A stretch of 64,000 nucleotides of DNA from assembly GCF_002260845.1 (NCBI RefSeq), contig NZ_BEDT01000005.1, positions 1 to 64,000 of the forward strand, written 5' to 3'. Shown one piece after another: positions 1 through 7,763 of this stretch (position 1 is the stretch's first letter; the number at the start of each line of letters is the position of its first letter). The position numbers and the translations under genes were made by a program. This stretch comes from Pseudolactococcus reticulitermitis. Its GTDB lineage: Bacteria; Bacillota; Bacilli; Lactobacillales; Streptococcaceae. The notes beneath the pieces were generated by a model. The model did no database searches. It was given only the letters and a program-made list of their open reading frames with translations, and was not told the DNA's origin.

Positions 1-52
1 AGGATAGGTGAAAAGATATATTGGGAGGCAAGTTCTCAATACATCAGAAGTT

Positions 53-126
53 CGGGAAGTAGCTCAGCTTGGTAGAGTACTTGGTTTGGGACCAAGGTGT
101 CGCAGGTTCGAATCCTGTCTTCCCGA
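53..126 (+). tRNA. tRNA-Pro (anticodon UGG)
   Basis: A 74-nt cloverleaf can be drawn by eye. The acceptor stem is CGGGAAG with CTTCCCG and the discriminator base is A126. The anticodon stem CTTGG/CCAAG encloses the loop TTTGGGA, which gives anticodon TGG and reads proline codons. The T arm carries GGTTCGAATCC. No CCA is encoded directly after the discriminator. Confidence 0.96.
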
Positions 127-160
127 TAAATTAGGATACTGAGGACGATGGCGTAGCCAA

Positions 161-235
161 ACTTCTTTAGAAAATTAGAGATTTGCGTAAGCAAGTGTAG
201 CTTGTGCGGACAAATCATCTATTTTCTAAAGAAGT
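161..235 (+). repeat. Long inverted repeat (hairpin) downstream of tRNA-Pro
   Basis: ACTTCTTTAGAAAAT at 161-175 is perfectly complementary to 221-235. The pairing continues inward to GATTTG/CAAATC (about 180-185 and 211-216) with one bulge, giving a stem of roughly 24 bp around a 25-nt loop. There is no U-tract directly after it, so it is not a standard terminator. It may be a processing signal or a small palindromic element. Confidence 0.7.
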
Positions 236-257
236 TAGTCTGAAGTTCAACTGGTTG

Positions 258-281
258 ACGACTGGTTTCAGTCGTTTTTTT
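258..281 (+). terminator. Rho-independent terminator after tRNA-Pro
   Basis: Stem ACGACTG/CAGTCGT (258-264 and 269-275) with loop GTTT is followed by a run of seven T. It ends the tRNA transcription unit before the rsmD promoter. Confidence 0.85.
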
Positions 282-306
282 GTACATACGATTATTGAAC
301 TTAATT

Positions 307-315
307 TGCTATAAT
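307..315 (+). promoter_or_regulatory. Extended -10 promoter for the rsmD operon
   Basis: TGCTATAAT is a perfect TGN-TATAAT extended -10, 26 bp before the rsmD start codon. No good -35 hexamer lies 16-18 bp upstream, which is usual for extended -10 promoters. Confidence 0.7.
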
Positions 316-341
316 AAGAAGAGATAACTTGAGGTGATGAG

Positions 342-884
342 ATGAGAGTGGTTGCAGGACAATACGGGGGGAGAACCCTTAAAACATTAGAGGGGAAAAA
401 TACGCGTCCGACTGGCGATAAAGTCAGAGCTGCGATTTTTTCTATGTTAGGTCAATACTTCGATGGCGGACTTGTTTTAGACTTATATTCTGGATCAGGG
501 GGTCTTGCGATTGAAGCTATTTCACGTGGCTGTGAGAAAGCTGTTCTAGTTGAAAAAGATAGACAGGCGCAACAAGTTATCCAAGCTAATATTGAGATGA
601 CGAAACATCTCGAGCGTTTTAGTCTGATGAAAATGACATCTGATAAAGCGATTTCACTTTTAGACAAACCTTTCGATTTAGTATTTTTAGACCCACCCTA
701 TGCCAAAGAGCAGATTGTTAAGGATATTGAAAGGCTTGAGGATAGCGGGCTTTTATCGCCAGACGTAATCATTGTGTGTGAAACGGATAAATCAGTTGAA
801 TTACCGGAAAGTATCAGCAATTTCAATTTAATCAAGCAAAAAATTTATGGTATATCGAAAGTGAGTCTCTATGAAGGCGCTTGA
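342..884 (+). CDS. rsmD: 16S rRNA (guanine(966)-N(2))-methyltransferase RsmD
   Basis: The enzyme transfers a methyl group from S-adenosylmethionine to N2 of G966 in 16S rRNA during small-subunit assembly. The 180-residue protein has the usual family length. It shows the SAM-binding motif LDLYSGSGGLAIEA (about residues 46-59) and the catalytic motif DPPY at 117-120, typical of N6/N2 amino-methyltransferases. The start is ATG 342, preceded by a GAGGTGATGA Shine-Dalgarno region. Its 3' end overlaps the next gene by 14 bp, so it is the first gene of a tightly packed operon with coaD; rsmD-coaD pairing is common in Firmicutes. Confidence 0.95.
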   Translation: MRVVAGQYGGRTLKTLEGKNTRPTGDKVRAAIFSMLGQYFDGGLVLDLYSGSGGLAIEAISRGCEKAVLVEKDRQAQQVIQANIEMTKHLERFSLMKMTSDKAISLLDKPFDLVFLDPPYAKEQIVKDIERLEDSGLLSPDVIIVCETDKSVELPESISNFNLIKQKIYGISKVSLYEGA

Positions 885-1332
885 ACAAGCCTATTGGCAG
901 AAATTTAAAGCTGCTACTAACATTGCGTCACCATTATTTGGCTCAAGCTGGTCATTTGGTAATACTGCAAAAATGGCGGATGACTTAGGACAACTCGTCC
1001 TTGAAGGCAAGAAAACAGGCACAACTTCTGCACTTGCTTTTTATGAACTTGAAGGCGCTGCTTTGCCAAGAGCGAACAAAGTTTACGATATGTTGTTAAA
1101 TGGTGCCAATGACCCGATTGCGATTTTACAGACGAAAAAAGTTAAACGTTTTATGTTCAATGACGTGACCGAAGAAATGGCCCGTTTAGAGGGTGAAGGC
1201 GATTTATCGATTGCTTACTGGCAAGCAGCCCATCGTGAGGTTTTCAAGACGGCGTTTGCCAGAGAAAATCTGACTTATGATGAGGCAAACCTTGCTTTAA
1301 TCTACGAAGAATTTGAGGTCATTTACAAATGA
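871..1332 (+). CDS. ASCH domain-containing protein
   Basis: The 153-residue protein resembles the ASCH superfamily, a PUA-like beta-barrel fold thought to bind RNA or nucleotides. Family-like features are the N-terminal W-FG-GNT segment, the basic GKKTGT stretch near residues 49-54 and the C-terminal E-F-V pattern. It has no signal peptide or membrane segment and is therefore cytoplasmic. The start overlaps rsmD by 14 bp and the end overlaps coaD by 4 bp (ATGA), so translation is probably coupled. Stand-alone ASCH proteins have been linked to RNA processing or to hydrolysis of modified nucleosides, but the substrate cannot be deduced here. Confidence 0.82.
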   Translation: MKALEQAYWQKFKAATNIASPLFGSSWSFGNTAKMADDLGQLVLEGKKTGTTSALAFYELEGAALPRANKVYDMLLNGANDPIAILQTKKVKRFMFNDVTEEMARLEGEGDLSIAYWQAAHREVFKTAFARENLTYDEANLALIYEEFEVIYK

Positions 1333-1811
1333 AAATCGGTTTATACACAGGAACTTTTGACCCGATTACCAACGGTCATCTGGATATTATTCACCGCGCT
1401 GCGAAACTTTTCGATAAACTTTATGTCGGCATTTTCAACAACGACAAGAAAAATCCCCTTTTCACATCGGCTGAGCGGGCGGAGATGATGGGCGAGCTAT
1501 TGGCAGAGTTTGAACAGATTGACGTTATCGTGCATGAGTCGGATTTGACGGTCAATGTCGCTCAGAAATTGGGCGTGACGGCGCTGGTTCGAAGCGTCAG
1601 AAATGCGCAAGACTTAGACTACGAGTCGGCCATGATTTATTTTAACCATGACATGACAGGGGTTGAGACTGTTCTGCTCGCGGCCAGTCCAGAATTACAG
1701 TATGTGAGTAGCACGCGAATGAAAGAGTTGGCACACTTTGGCGTCGATGTGTCAAAATGGGTGCCGGCGCTTGTGGCACTTGAATTGGAGAAAAAATTTG
1801 AACAAAAATAA
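1329..1811 (+). CDS. coaD: Phosphopantetheine adenylyltransferase (CoaD)
   Basis: CoaD catalyses the penultimate step of coenzyme A synthesis, joining 4'-phosphopantetheine and ATP to give dephospho-CoA. The 160-residue length is normal. Visible motifs are the nucleotidyltransferase signature [11 protein letters not shown] (residues 7-17, the T/H-x-G-H motif), the substrate-binding [13 protein letters not shown] and the C-terminal SSTRMKEL. The family more often has RGLRN, so the SVRN form is a mild variant. It overlaps the ASCH gene by 4 bp, and the next gene starts inside it. Confidence 0.96.
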   Translation: MKIGLYTGTFDPITNGHLDIIHRAAKLFDKLYVGIFNNDKKNPLFTSAERAEMMGELLAEFEQIDVIVHESDLTVNVAQKLGVTALVRSVRNAQDLDYESAMIYFNHDMTGVETVLLAASPELQYVSSTRMKELAHFGVDVSKWVPALVALELEKKFEQK

Positions 1812-2856
1812 GAAGTCATTCATCAAAGTCCGCTGGGGCATTGCTAGTCTTGTCGGTATCCTAGTCCTTATCGGTGTGCTACTCCCCCTACCCTACTATG
1901 TTGAGATGCCTGGTACGACTGAAAATGTGGGTGAGATGGTTAAAGTCAATCAGCCACCATTAACCCAAACATCTGAAAAAGGTTCCTTGAATTTAACGAC
2001 TGTTTCGATGATGCGGGCAACGGGTGCTAGTTTGCTTTATGCGGCGGTGACGGATTTTACCGATGTTTACAGCAAGGCAGATATGATGGGCAATCAGACG
2101 GACGCTGACTACAATCGCATGAACGCTTTTTACATGGCAAGCGCGCAGAATGCGGCGATTTACGAGGCGTTTAAACTGGCTGGTAAGCCCTTTGAGTTAG
2201 ACTACAAGGGCGTTTACGTTTTAGATGTCATGAAAAAATCGACGTTTAAGGATATTTTGCATATCGCGGATACGGTGACGGGTGTTAATGGACAAAGTTT
2301 CAAATCATCTGAGGAGCTGATGACTTATATCAAGGCTCAAAAAATCGGGGCTAAGATTTCGGTTCAATACACAAATGAAGCGGGCGAGGCAAAATCTGCA
2401 GACGGTAAAACGATTAAAATCGCAGATGGCAAGGCTGGCATTGGCATCACATTGGTCGATCATACGGCGGTTAAGAGTACGCCGGAGGTGACGATTAATG
2501 CGGGTGCGATTGGTGGGCCATCAGCAGGGATGATGTTCACGCTAGAAATTTACGCCCAACTAACGGGACAGGATTTGACACGGGGACGTGAAATTGCTGG
2601 GACTGGCACGATTGAACAGGATGGTAAAATTGGTCGAATTGGCGGGATTGATAAGAAGATTGCCACCGCCAGTCGCAATGGTGCTGAAATTTTTCTAGCG
2701 CCTGATGATGCCATCACCAAAGAGATGAAAAAAGCCGAGCCGGGTGTCAAGTCAAATTATCAAGAAGCCCTGACTGCTGCAAAAAAATTGAAGACGAAGA
2801 TGAAGATTGTCCCGGTGAAAACCGTGCAGGATGCGCTTGATTATCTGGAGAAATGA
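1798..2856 (+). CDS. SepM/YlbL-type membrane-anchored PDZ-Lon serine protease
   Basis: A 352-residue protease with one N-terminal membrane anchor (about residues 12-34), a PDZ-like domain (about 125-220) and a Lon-type catalytic domain. The Ser-Lys dyad is visible as Ser242 in GGPSAGM and a lysine in GGIDKK (286/287). The likely start is TTG 1798, placed 7 nt after GGAG and inside the coaD end. A longer frame to 1738 lacks a ribosome-binding site and reads through coaD. Streptococcal SepM trims the competence pheromone CSP; Bacillus YlbL has a role in the DNA-damage response. Which role applies here is unknown. The catalytic domain should face the cell exterior. A terminator follows. Confidence 0.9.
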   Translation: MNKNKKSFIKVRWGIASLVGILVLIGVLLPLPYYVEMPGTTENVGEMVKVNQPPLTQTSEKGSLNLTTVSMMRATGASLLYAAVTDFTDVYSKADMMGNQTDADYNRMNAFYMASAQNAAIYEAFKLAGKPFELDYKGVYVLDVMKKSTFKDILHIADTVTGVNGQSFKSSEELMTYIKAQKIGAKISVQYTNEAGEAKSADGKTIKIADGKAGIGITLVDHTAVKSTPEVTINAGAIGGPSAGMMFTLEIYAQLTGQDLTRGREIAGTGTIEQDGKIGRIGGIDKKIATASRNGAEIFLAPDDAITKEMKKAEPGVKSNYQEALTAAKKLKTKMKIVPVKTVQDALDYLEK

Positions 2857-2890
2857 TGCTTTGGCTTTAAAATCAATCAAAAATAAACAG

Positions 2891-2932
2891 GTCGTTAGAA
2901 GATTGTGAAATCAATTTCTGACGATTTTTTTT
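2891..2932 (+). terminator. Terminator after the rsmD-coaD-sepM-type operon
   Basis: CGTTAGAA (2893-2900) pairs with TTCTGACG (2916-2923) and is followed by eight T. GATT/AATC extends the stem internally. Confidence 0.75.
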
Positions 2933-2982
2933 GACGAGTTTGTGAAAAAATATAGCTTGATTTGGCGGTATTGAAACCAAAT

Positions 2983-3000
2983 TAATGAATAAATTCACAA
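2983..3000 (+). promoter_or_regulatory. Candidate Rex operator upstream of adhE
   Basis: TAATGAATAAATTCACAA matches 12 of 14 defined positions of the Gram-positive Rex consensus TTGTGAA-N4-TTCACAA. Further single half-sites occur at 2903-2909 and 2940-2946 (TTGTGAA) and at 3011-3017 (TTCACAA). A larger 11-bp inverted repeat GAGTTTGTGAA/TTCACAAACTC spans 2936-2946 and 2994-3004. Rex is the NADH/NAD+-sensing repressor of fermentation genes, and adhE is a classic target. Confidence 0.65.
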
Positions 3001-3039
3001 ACTCGGCAATTTCACAAATGATAAATTGCTAAATATCAC

Positions 3040-3067
3040 TTTACAAACGTTTTCAGTATGCTATAAT
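3040..3067 (+). promoter_or_regulatory. adhE promoter with overlapping cre-like site
   Basis: -35 TTTACA (3040-3045), a 16-bp spacer and -10 TATAAT (3062-3067). TACAAACGTTTTCA at 3042-3055 reads on the reverse strand as TGAAAACGTTTGTA, one mismatch from the CcpA cre consensus, and overlaps the -35. This placement would give carbon catabolite repression. Confidence 0.7.
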
Positions 3068-3078
3068 ATGGATATAGA

Positions 3079-3106
3079 GATAAGTTAAATAATTCACTAA
3101 CTTATC
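3079..3106 (+). other. Hairpin in the adhE 5' leader
   Basis: GATAAGTTA (3079-3087) and TAACTTATC (3098-3106) form a perfect 9-bp stem with a 10-nt loop, very close to the expected transcript 5' end. It may protect the mRNA end. Confidence 0.65.
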
Positions 3107-3145
3107 TAAACCTAATCGGAACTACCATTTTTAAGGAGAAAAAAG

Positions 3146-5746
3146 ATGGCTACAAAAACTGTAGAGAAAACAGAAACATTTGACGTTGCGGGCATGATTG
3201 ATGCGCTTGCTGCTAAAGGGGCGACAGCGCTCAAGGGTCTTGAAAAATTAAATCAAGAACAAATTGACCATATCGTGCATGAAATGAGTATGGCAGCGCT
3301 TGACAAACATATGCCATTGGCTAAGTTGGCGGTGGAAGAAACGGGTCGCGGTATCTATGAAGATAAAGCCATCAAAAATATGTATGCCTCTGAATATATC
3401 TGGAACGCTATCAAAGATAACAAAACAGTTGGCGTGATCAATGAAGATAAAGAAGCGGGCATCGTTGAAATTGCTGAGCCAGTCGGCGTTATTTGTGGTG
3501 TGACACCAACAACTAACCCAACGTCAACAACCATTTTCAAATCAATGATTGCCATTAAAACACGTAATCCAATCATCTTTGCTTTCCATCCATCAGCACA
3601 AGAATCATCTGCGGCAGCAGCACAAATCGTCTTGGATGCCGCAGTTGCAGCTGGTGCGCCTGAAAACTGTATCCAATGGGTGACCACACCATCAATCGAA
3701 GCGACAGGTCTTTTGATGAACCACCCAACGATTGCAACAGTTTTGGCAACTGGTGGTGCAGGCATGGTTAAATCAGCTTACTCAACTGGTAAACCAGCAC
3801 TTGGCGTAGGGCCTGGTAACACACCTGCCTACATCACAAAAGATGCTAAAATCAAACGTGCAGTAAACGATTTGTTCCTTTCAAAAACATTTGACAACGG
3901 AATGATTTGTGCGTCTGAACAAGCGATTATCGTTGATAACGAAGTTTACAACGAGGTTAAAGATGAGTTCTTGGCACACAATGCTTATATCGTATCATCT
4001 AAAGCTGAACTGGCGAAATTGCAAGCAGCTGTGATGTTGCCTGACGGTCATGCGGTTAATCCTAAAATCGTCGGATACTCAGCAAAATATATCGCTGAAT
4101 TAGCAGGCATTAAAGTACCAGCAGAAACCAAATTACTCATCGCTGAAATCGCTGGCGTTGGGGTTGACTTCCCGTTATCACGTGAAAAATTATCACCAGT
4201 CTTGGCCATGGTGAAAGCGAACTCGACCGAAGAAGGTCTTGACCTTTGTGAAGCCATGCTTGATTTGGGTGGTCTTGGTCATACGGCTGTTATCCACACA
4301 GAAGATGAAGACTTGCAAATCCAATTTGGTATTCGTATGAAAGCTTGTCGTATCCTTGTGAATACGCCAGCAGCTGAAGGTGGTATTGGGAACATCTACA
4401 ATGAAATGTTGCCATCCTTGACACTTGGTTGTGGTTCTTACGGTCATAACTCAGTGTCACATAACGTATCAGCAGTTGATTTGATTAACGTTAAGACGCT
4501 TGCTAAACGGAGAAATAATATGCAATGGTTCAAATTGCCACCAAAAGTTTACTTTGAAAAAAATTCGATCACTTACTTGCAACAAATTAAAGCTGAACGT
4601 GTGATGCTTGTTTGTGACCCAGGTATGGTTCAATTTGGCTATGCTGACCTTGTTCGTAAACAACTTGAAAAGAATCCTAATGACCCACGTGTGGAAGTCT
4701 TCTCAGACGTAGAGCCTAACCCGTCTACCAACACAGTTTATAAAGGTCTTGAAGTTTTCAATAGCTTCCAACCAGATGTGGTGATCGCCCTCGGTGGTGG
4801 TTCAGCAATGGATGCGGCGAAAGGGATGTGGATGTTCTTCGAGCACCCAGACACATCATTCTTCGGCGCGAAACAAAAATTCCTTGACATCCGTAAACGT
4901 GCTTACAAGATTGAATATGCTGAAAAAGCAACTTTCATCTGTATCCCAACAACATCAGGTACTGGTTCAGAAGTGACACCATTTGCGGTAATCACTGACT
5001 CAGAAGACCATACGAAATACCCACTCGCTGACTACGCTTTGACACCAGATGTGGCCATCATCGACCCACAACTCGTCATGTCAGTGCCTGCAAGTGTCAC
5101 TGCTGATACAGGTATGGACGTCTTGACACATGCCATCGAATCTTACGTTTCAGTCATGGCATCTGACTACACACGTGGTCTGTCATTGCAAGCCATCAAG
5201 ATTGTCTTTGAACACCTTGAAAACTCAGTTAAAACTGGTAATGCTGAAGCGCGCGAGAAAATGCACAATGCCTCTACAATGGCTGGTATGGCCTTCGCCA
5301 ATGCCTTCCTCGGCATTACCCACTCAATCGCCCACAAAGTCGGTGGTGCTTGGAACATTCCTCACGGTCGTACCAATGCCATCTTGCTCCCACACGTTAT
5401 CCGTTACAATGCCAAAGATCCTCAAAAACATGCCATGTTCCCTAAATATGATTTCTTCCGTGCTGACAGCGACTATGCTGACATTGCGCGTTTCCTAGGT
5501 CTTAAGGGTAACACTACTGCTGAGTTGGTTGAAGCGCTCGCAACTGCTGTTTATGACCTTGGTATTGCAACTGGTATCGACATGAACTGGAAAGCACAAG
5601 GCTTGACGAAGAAACAAATGGAAGCAGAAATTGATCACTTGGCTGAAAAAGCTTACGAAGACCAATGTACAACTGCTAATCCAAAAGAACCTTTAATCTC
5701 TGAATTGAAAGGGATCATCGAAATCGCTTATGACTATAAAGGTTAA
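3146..5746 (+). CDS. adhE: Bifunctional acetaldehyde-CoA/alcohol dehydrogenase AdhE
   Basis: AdhE reduces acetyl-CoA to acetaldehyde and then to ethanol, using two NADH, in mixed-acid fermentation. The 866-residue protein has the two expected halves. The N-terminal aldehyde dehydrogenase has its catalytic Cys255 in NGMICASEQ. The C-terminal iron-dependent alcohol dehydrogenase (from about residue 450) carries GGGSAMDAAK, GTGSEVTPFAVITD and the metal-binding region HSIAHKVGG with HGRTNAI. The linker is intact, so the protein should be able to form spirosomes. AAGGAG precedes ATG 3146. It is monocistronic, between its own promoter with Rex-like and cre-like sites and a strong terminator. Confidence 0.98.
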   Translation: MATKTVEKTETFDVAGMIDALAAKGATALKGLEKLNQEQIDHIVHEMSMAALDKHMPLAKLAVEETGRGIYEDKAIKNMYASEYIWNAIKDNKTVGVINEDKEAGIVEIAEPVGVICGVTPTTNPTSTTIFKSMIAIKTRNPIIFAFHPSAQESSAAAAQIVLDAAVAAGAPENCIQWVTTPSIEATGLLMNHPTIATVLATGGAGMVKSAYSTGKPALGVGPGNTPAYITKDAKIKRAVNDLFLSKTFDNGMICASEQAIIVDNEVYNEVKDEFLAHNAYIVSSKAELAKLQAAVMLPDGHAVNPKIVGYSAKYIAELAGIKVPAETKLLIAEIAGVGVDFPLSREKLSPVLAMVKANSTEEGLDLCEAMLDLGGLGHTAVIHTEDEDLQIQFGIRMKACRILVNTPAAEGGIGNIYNEMLPSLTLGCGSYGHNSVSHNVSAVDLINVKTLAKRRNNMQWFKLPPKVYFEKNSITYLQQIKAERVMLVCDPGMVQFGYADLVRKQLEKNPNDPRVEVFSDVEPNPSTNTVYKGLEVFNSFQPDVVIALGGGSAMDAAKGMWMFFEHPDTSFFGAKQKFLDIRKRAYKIEYAEKATFICIPTTSGTGSEVTPFAVITDSEDHTKYPLADYALTPDVAIIDPQLVMSVPASVTADTGMDVLTHAIESYVSVMASDYTRGLSLQAIKIVFEHLENSVKTGNAEAREKMHNASTMAGMAFANAFLGITHSIAHKVGGAWNIPHGRTNAILLPHVIRYNAKDPQKHAMFPKYDFFRADSDYADIARFLGLKGNTTAELVEALATAVYDLGIATGIDMNWKAQGLTKKQMEAEIDHLAEKAYEDQCTTANPKEPLISELKGIIEIAYDYKG

Positions 5747-5760
5747 GCGATAACGACGCA

Positions 5761-5793
5761 AAAACTTACAGACAGTGGTTTGTAAGTTTTTTT
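5761..5793 (+). terminator. adhE terminator
   Basis: AAAACTTACA (5761-5770) pairs perfectly with TGTAAGTTTT (5781-5790) and is followed by a T run. Confidence 0.92.
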
Positions 5794-5813
5794 GTGCTGG
5801 GAAATCGGAAATA

Positions 5814-5822
5814 TGATATACT
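5814..5822 (+). promoter_or_regulatory. Extended -10 promoter for the GNAT gene cluster
   Basis: TGATATACT is a TGN extended -10 located 31 bp before the GNAT start codon. No clear -35 is present. Confidence 0.55.
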
Positions 5823-5852
5823 ATTGGCAAATATAATAAAGGGAGATAAGAG

Positions 5853-6284
5853 ATGATTGAAGTCAGAAAAGCAAATTTTGAGGATCATGCCATGATTTAT
5901 CGGTTAGGTCAAGCCGAATTGGGCTATGATTTAGACGAAACCTTTAGCCAAAAGCGTTTGAGGGCGGTCTTGTCAAAATCAGCCAATCACATTTTTGTTG
6001 CCTTTGTTGACGGAGAACCTGCTGGTTATATTCATATCCAAGACTATGATGTGACGTATGCGCCTCCCTATAAGAATATCTTGGGCTTAGCTGTTTTTAA
6101 GGCCTTTCAAAGGCAAGGTGTGGGTAAAGCATTGATGCAAGCGGCAGAAGCGTTTGCGCGGGCTGATGGTGCAGCTGCGATTCGCTTGAACTCTGGGGAA
6201 AACCGGCAGGGTGCACATTTATTTTATGAGCGGATGGGTTATGACTGGGTCAAATCACAGGCCAATTTTAGAAAAGCGTTTTAA
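5853..6284 (+). CDS. GNAT family N-acetyltransferase
   Basis: A 143-residue GCN5-related acetyltransferase that moves acetyl from acetyl-CoA to an unknown amine. The acetyl-CoA pyrophosphate loop is visible as VFKAFQRQGVGKALM (Q/R-x-x-G-x-G/A type) around residues 87-101, followed by the helix and the C-terminal NRQGAHLFYERMGY motif common in this family. It is cytoplasmic, with no extra domain. GGGAGA lies upstream of ATG 5853. It leads a three-gene run with 2-bp spacing to the next two genes. The substrate cannot be deduced. Confidence 0.88.
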   Translation: MIEVRKANFEDHAMIYRLGQAELGYDLDETFSQKRLRAVLSKSANHIFVAFVDGEPAGYIHIQDYDVTYAPPYKNILGLAVFKAFQRQGVGKALMQAAEAFARADGAAAIRLNSGENRQGAHLFYERMGYDWVKSQANFRKAF

Positions 6285-6286
6285 AG

Positions 6287-6610
6287 ATGGAGAGATTAAC
6301 GTTATCAGTGACTATTGATCGCCCCATCGGTTATGACCACCATGGTACGATTTATCCGATTAATTACGGCTATGTTGCGGGCGTCATAGGTGGCGATGGG
6401 GAGGCGCAGGATGTCTACGTTTTAACGGAAGATGACAAGCCTCTGGAGAGTTTTACAGGAGAGCTAATCGCAGTCGTCCACCGTGGGGATGATGTTGAGA
6501 CCAAGTGGGTAGTGACGGACTTTGATGTGTCTTATACGGCTGATGAGATTATGGCGACAGTCCGATTTATGGAACAGTATTTTAAGTCAACGATTGAAAT
6601 GGTGGATTAA
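6287..6610 (+). CDS. Small inorganic pyrophosphatase-like protein
   Basis: The 107-residue protein resembles the family I (soluble) inorganic pyrophosphatase fold in miniature. It shows the IDRPIG and YPINYGYV segments and a GGDGEAQDVYVL stretch at the position of the metal-binding DGDPLDVLVL motif. True family I enzymes are about 165-180 residues. Here the central Asp of the D-x-D-x-x-D metal motif reads Glu and the C-terminal part is missing. Activity as a pyrophosphatase is therefore uncertain; it may have a diverged phosphate-ester or binding function. It lies 2 bp after the GNAT gene and 2 bp before the Nudix gene. Confidence 0.7.
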   Translation: MERLTLSVTIDRPIGYDHHGTIYPINYGYVAGVIGGDGEAQDVYVLTEDDKPLESFTGELIAVVHRGDDVETKWVVTDFDVSYTADEIMATVRFMEQYFKSTIEMVD

Positions 6611-6612
6611 TC

Positions 6613-7074
6613 ATGCAGGATTTAACAGCAGAGTTTGCAGGTGGGCGATTAAACATTCGTGTGGCGGCAATCATTCAACAAGATGATAAGATTTTGGTAT
6701 CACAATGGCCTAACGGGACAATCTCTTTAGTAGGCGGACGCGTTGCCCTCGGAGAAACAACGCAAGCCGCGATTAGCCGTGAAGTAGCTGAAGAAACAGG
6801 TTTAATTGTAGAAACGGCTAGCTTATGTGCGATGATTGAGAATTTTTTCAAATATGATGATACATTTTATCATGAGTTTTTGTATGTCTATAACGTGGCA
6901 ACAGAATCGTTTGAGCTTAATCAATCAGCGCTTGATTTTGACTGTCAAGAGATTTTATGGTTACCCATCAGCGATAGCGATAGATTACAACCGAAGATTT
7001 TGTCTGACCTTGTCAAAGATAAGCGTGGTCAGATGTTACATCTTGTAAATCAAGAAGCGTTTTATCCAAATTGA
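6613..7074 (+). CDS. Nudix hydrolase
   Basis: The 153-residue protein has a complete Nudix box (GX5EX7REUXEEXGU) around residues 36-58: GGRVALGE, then seven residues, then REVAEETGL. Such enzymes use Mg2+ to hydrolyse nucleoside diphosphates linked to another moiety. The N-terminal beta strand (RVAAIIQQDDKILVSQW) and the later YHEFLYVYNV strand fit small Nudix proteins of the MutT/ADP-ribose pyrophosphatase type. The substrate is unknown. It is the third gene of a tight GNAT, pyrophosphatase-like, Nudix cluster, suggesting a shared housekeeping function. Confidence 0.92.
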   Translation: MQDLTAEFAGGRLNIRVAAIIQQDDKILVSQWPNGTISLVGGRVALGETTQAAISREVAEETGLIVETASLCAMIENFFKYDDTFYHEFLYVYNVATESFELNQSALDFDCQEILWLPISDSDRLQPKILSDLVKDKRGQMLHLVNQEAFYPN

Positions 7075-7108
7075 TGAAATTTCGACTTACGAAGCAAAAA
7101 TATTTATG

Positions 7109-7138
7109 ATATACTGAAGATAATTTACTGCGTATAAT
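7109..7138 (+). promoter_or_regulatory. Candidate promoters before the DUF2798 gene
   Basis: Two -10 candidates are visible: an extended TGATATACT (7107-7115) and TATAAT (7133-7138). The second would start RNA at about 7145, exactly at the base of the hairpin that follows. Neither has a strong -35. Confidence 0.5.
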
Positions 7139-7142
7139 GGAT

Positions 7143-7195
7143 CAGCGTAAAGGTGACTTCCGAGTTCAATCGGAGGTGCTTTTGCGCTGTTTTTT
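7143..7195 (+). terminator. Strong hairpin with U-tract: attenuator or sRNA terminator
   Basis: CAGCG (7143-7147) and CGCTG (7185-7189) close a nearly continuous stem of about 19 bp. Its apex is ACTTCCGA/TCGGAGGT and a run of six T follows. It lies between the TATAAT at 7133 and the next gene. It could end the Nudix transcript, act as an attenuator, or form a very short RNA of about 50 nt. Confidence 0.75.
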
Positions 7196-7228
7196 GTGGT
7201 GAAAATAGAAAATAAGAGGTTATCCCTA

Positions 7229-7735
7229 ATGGATTTTTACATGAAGCTCCCCCGAAATGGCAAAGAATTCGCCTTATTCCTCGGCATTGTTGCCACGATT
7301 TCAGTCAATATGATTGCACCGGTAATTTCTGGTTTTGAGGTTGGCTTTAGCCTAGCAACTTGGCGCTATACGCTGATGAATTCACCGGTAATGCTAGTGG
7401 CGGTCATTATCTGTGTCTTACTCACGCATATGCCTGCAGAAAAATTAGCAGCTAAAGTGACAGCTGAAACCGATAGTTTCAATGCCAAAATCACGCTGAC
7501 GATTTTGATCAATGTTGCGATGATGTCTGTCTTGATGACGATTGTGGGTGCGATGATTGCAACGAAAACGATTAGTTTAGCACCCTTTCAACACTTCTTT
7601 GACAAATGGCCGAGAAATTTCACGATTGCGCTCGTTACAGAACTGCTGATTGCACAGCCAATCGCACGTTTTGTTTTATATCAATTGCATCAAAAAAGTG
7701 ATAAGGGCTTAAAAACTACCATTTCTGAGAAATAG
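7229..7735 (+). CDS. DUF2798 family membrane protein
   Basis: A 168-residue integral membrane protein of unknown function. Four hydrophobic segments are visible (about residues 12-30, 45-64, 87-110 and 124-150), arranged as two similar hairpins as expected for DUF2798. The second repeat has the family-like PRNFTIALVTELLIAQPIAR stretch. The start is ATG 7229 with AGAGG at 7215-7219. An in-frame GTG at 7196 sits on the terminator U-tract with no ribosome-binding site and was not used. It stands alone downstream of the hairpin at 7143-7195, which may control it. Confidence 0.78.
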   Translation: MDFYMKLPRNGKEFALFLGIVATISVNMIAPVISGFEVGFSLATWRYTLMNSPVMLVAVIICVLLTHMPAEKLAAKVTAETDSFNAKITLTILINVAMMSVLMTIVGAMIATKTISLAPFQHFFDKWPRNFTIALVTELLIAQPIARFVLYQLHQKSDKGLKTTISEK

Positions 7736-7763
7736 AGGTATAATAAAGGAGGAGGAAAATCAA

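Noticed and set aside
36-218. Open frame of 60 codons on the reverse strand over tRNA-Pro
   Set aside because: It reads through the tRNA gene in antisense, a well-known false annotation; no ribosome-binding site.
2903-2946. Complete Rex palindromes at the single TTGTGAA half-sites
   Set aside because: The second half-site is poor in both cases, so only the site at 2983-3000 was called.
7739-7744. TATAAT just before the DUF4649-like gene as promoter
   Set aside because: A start from it would lie within the Shine-Dalgarno, and no -35 is present; probably chance.
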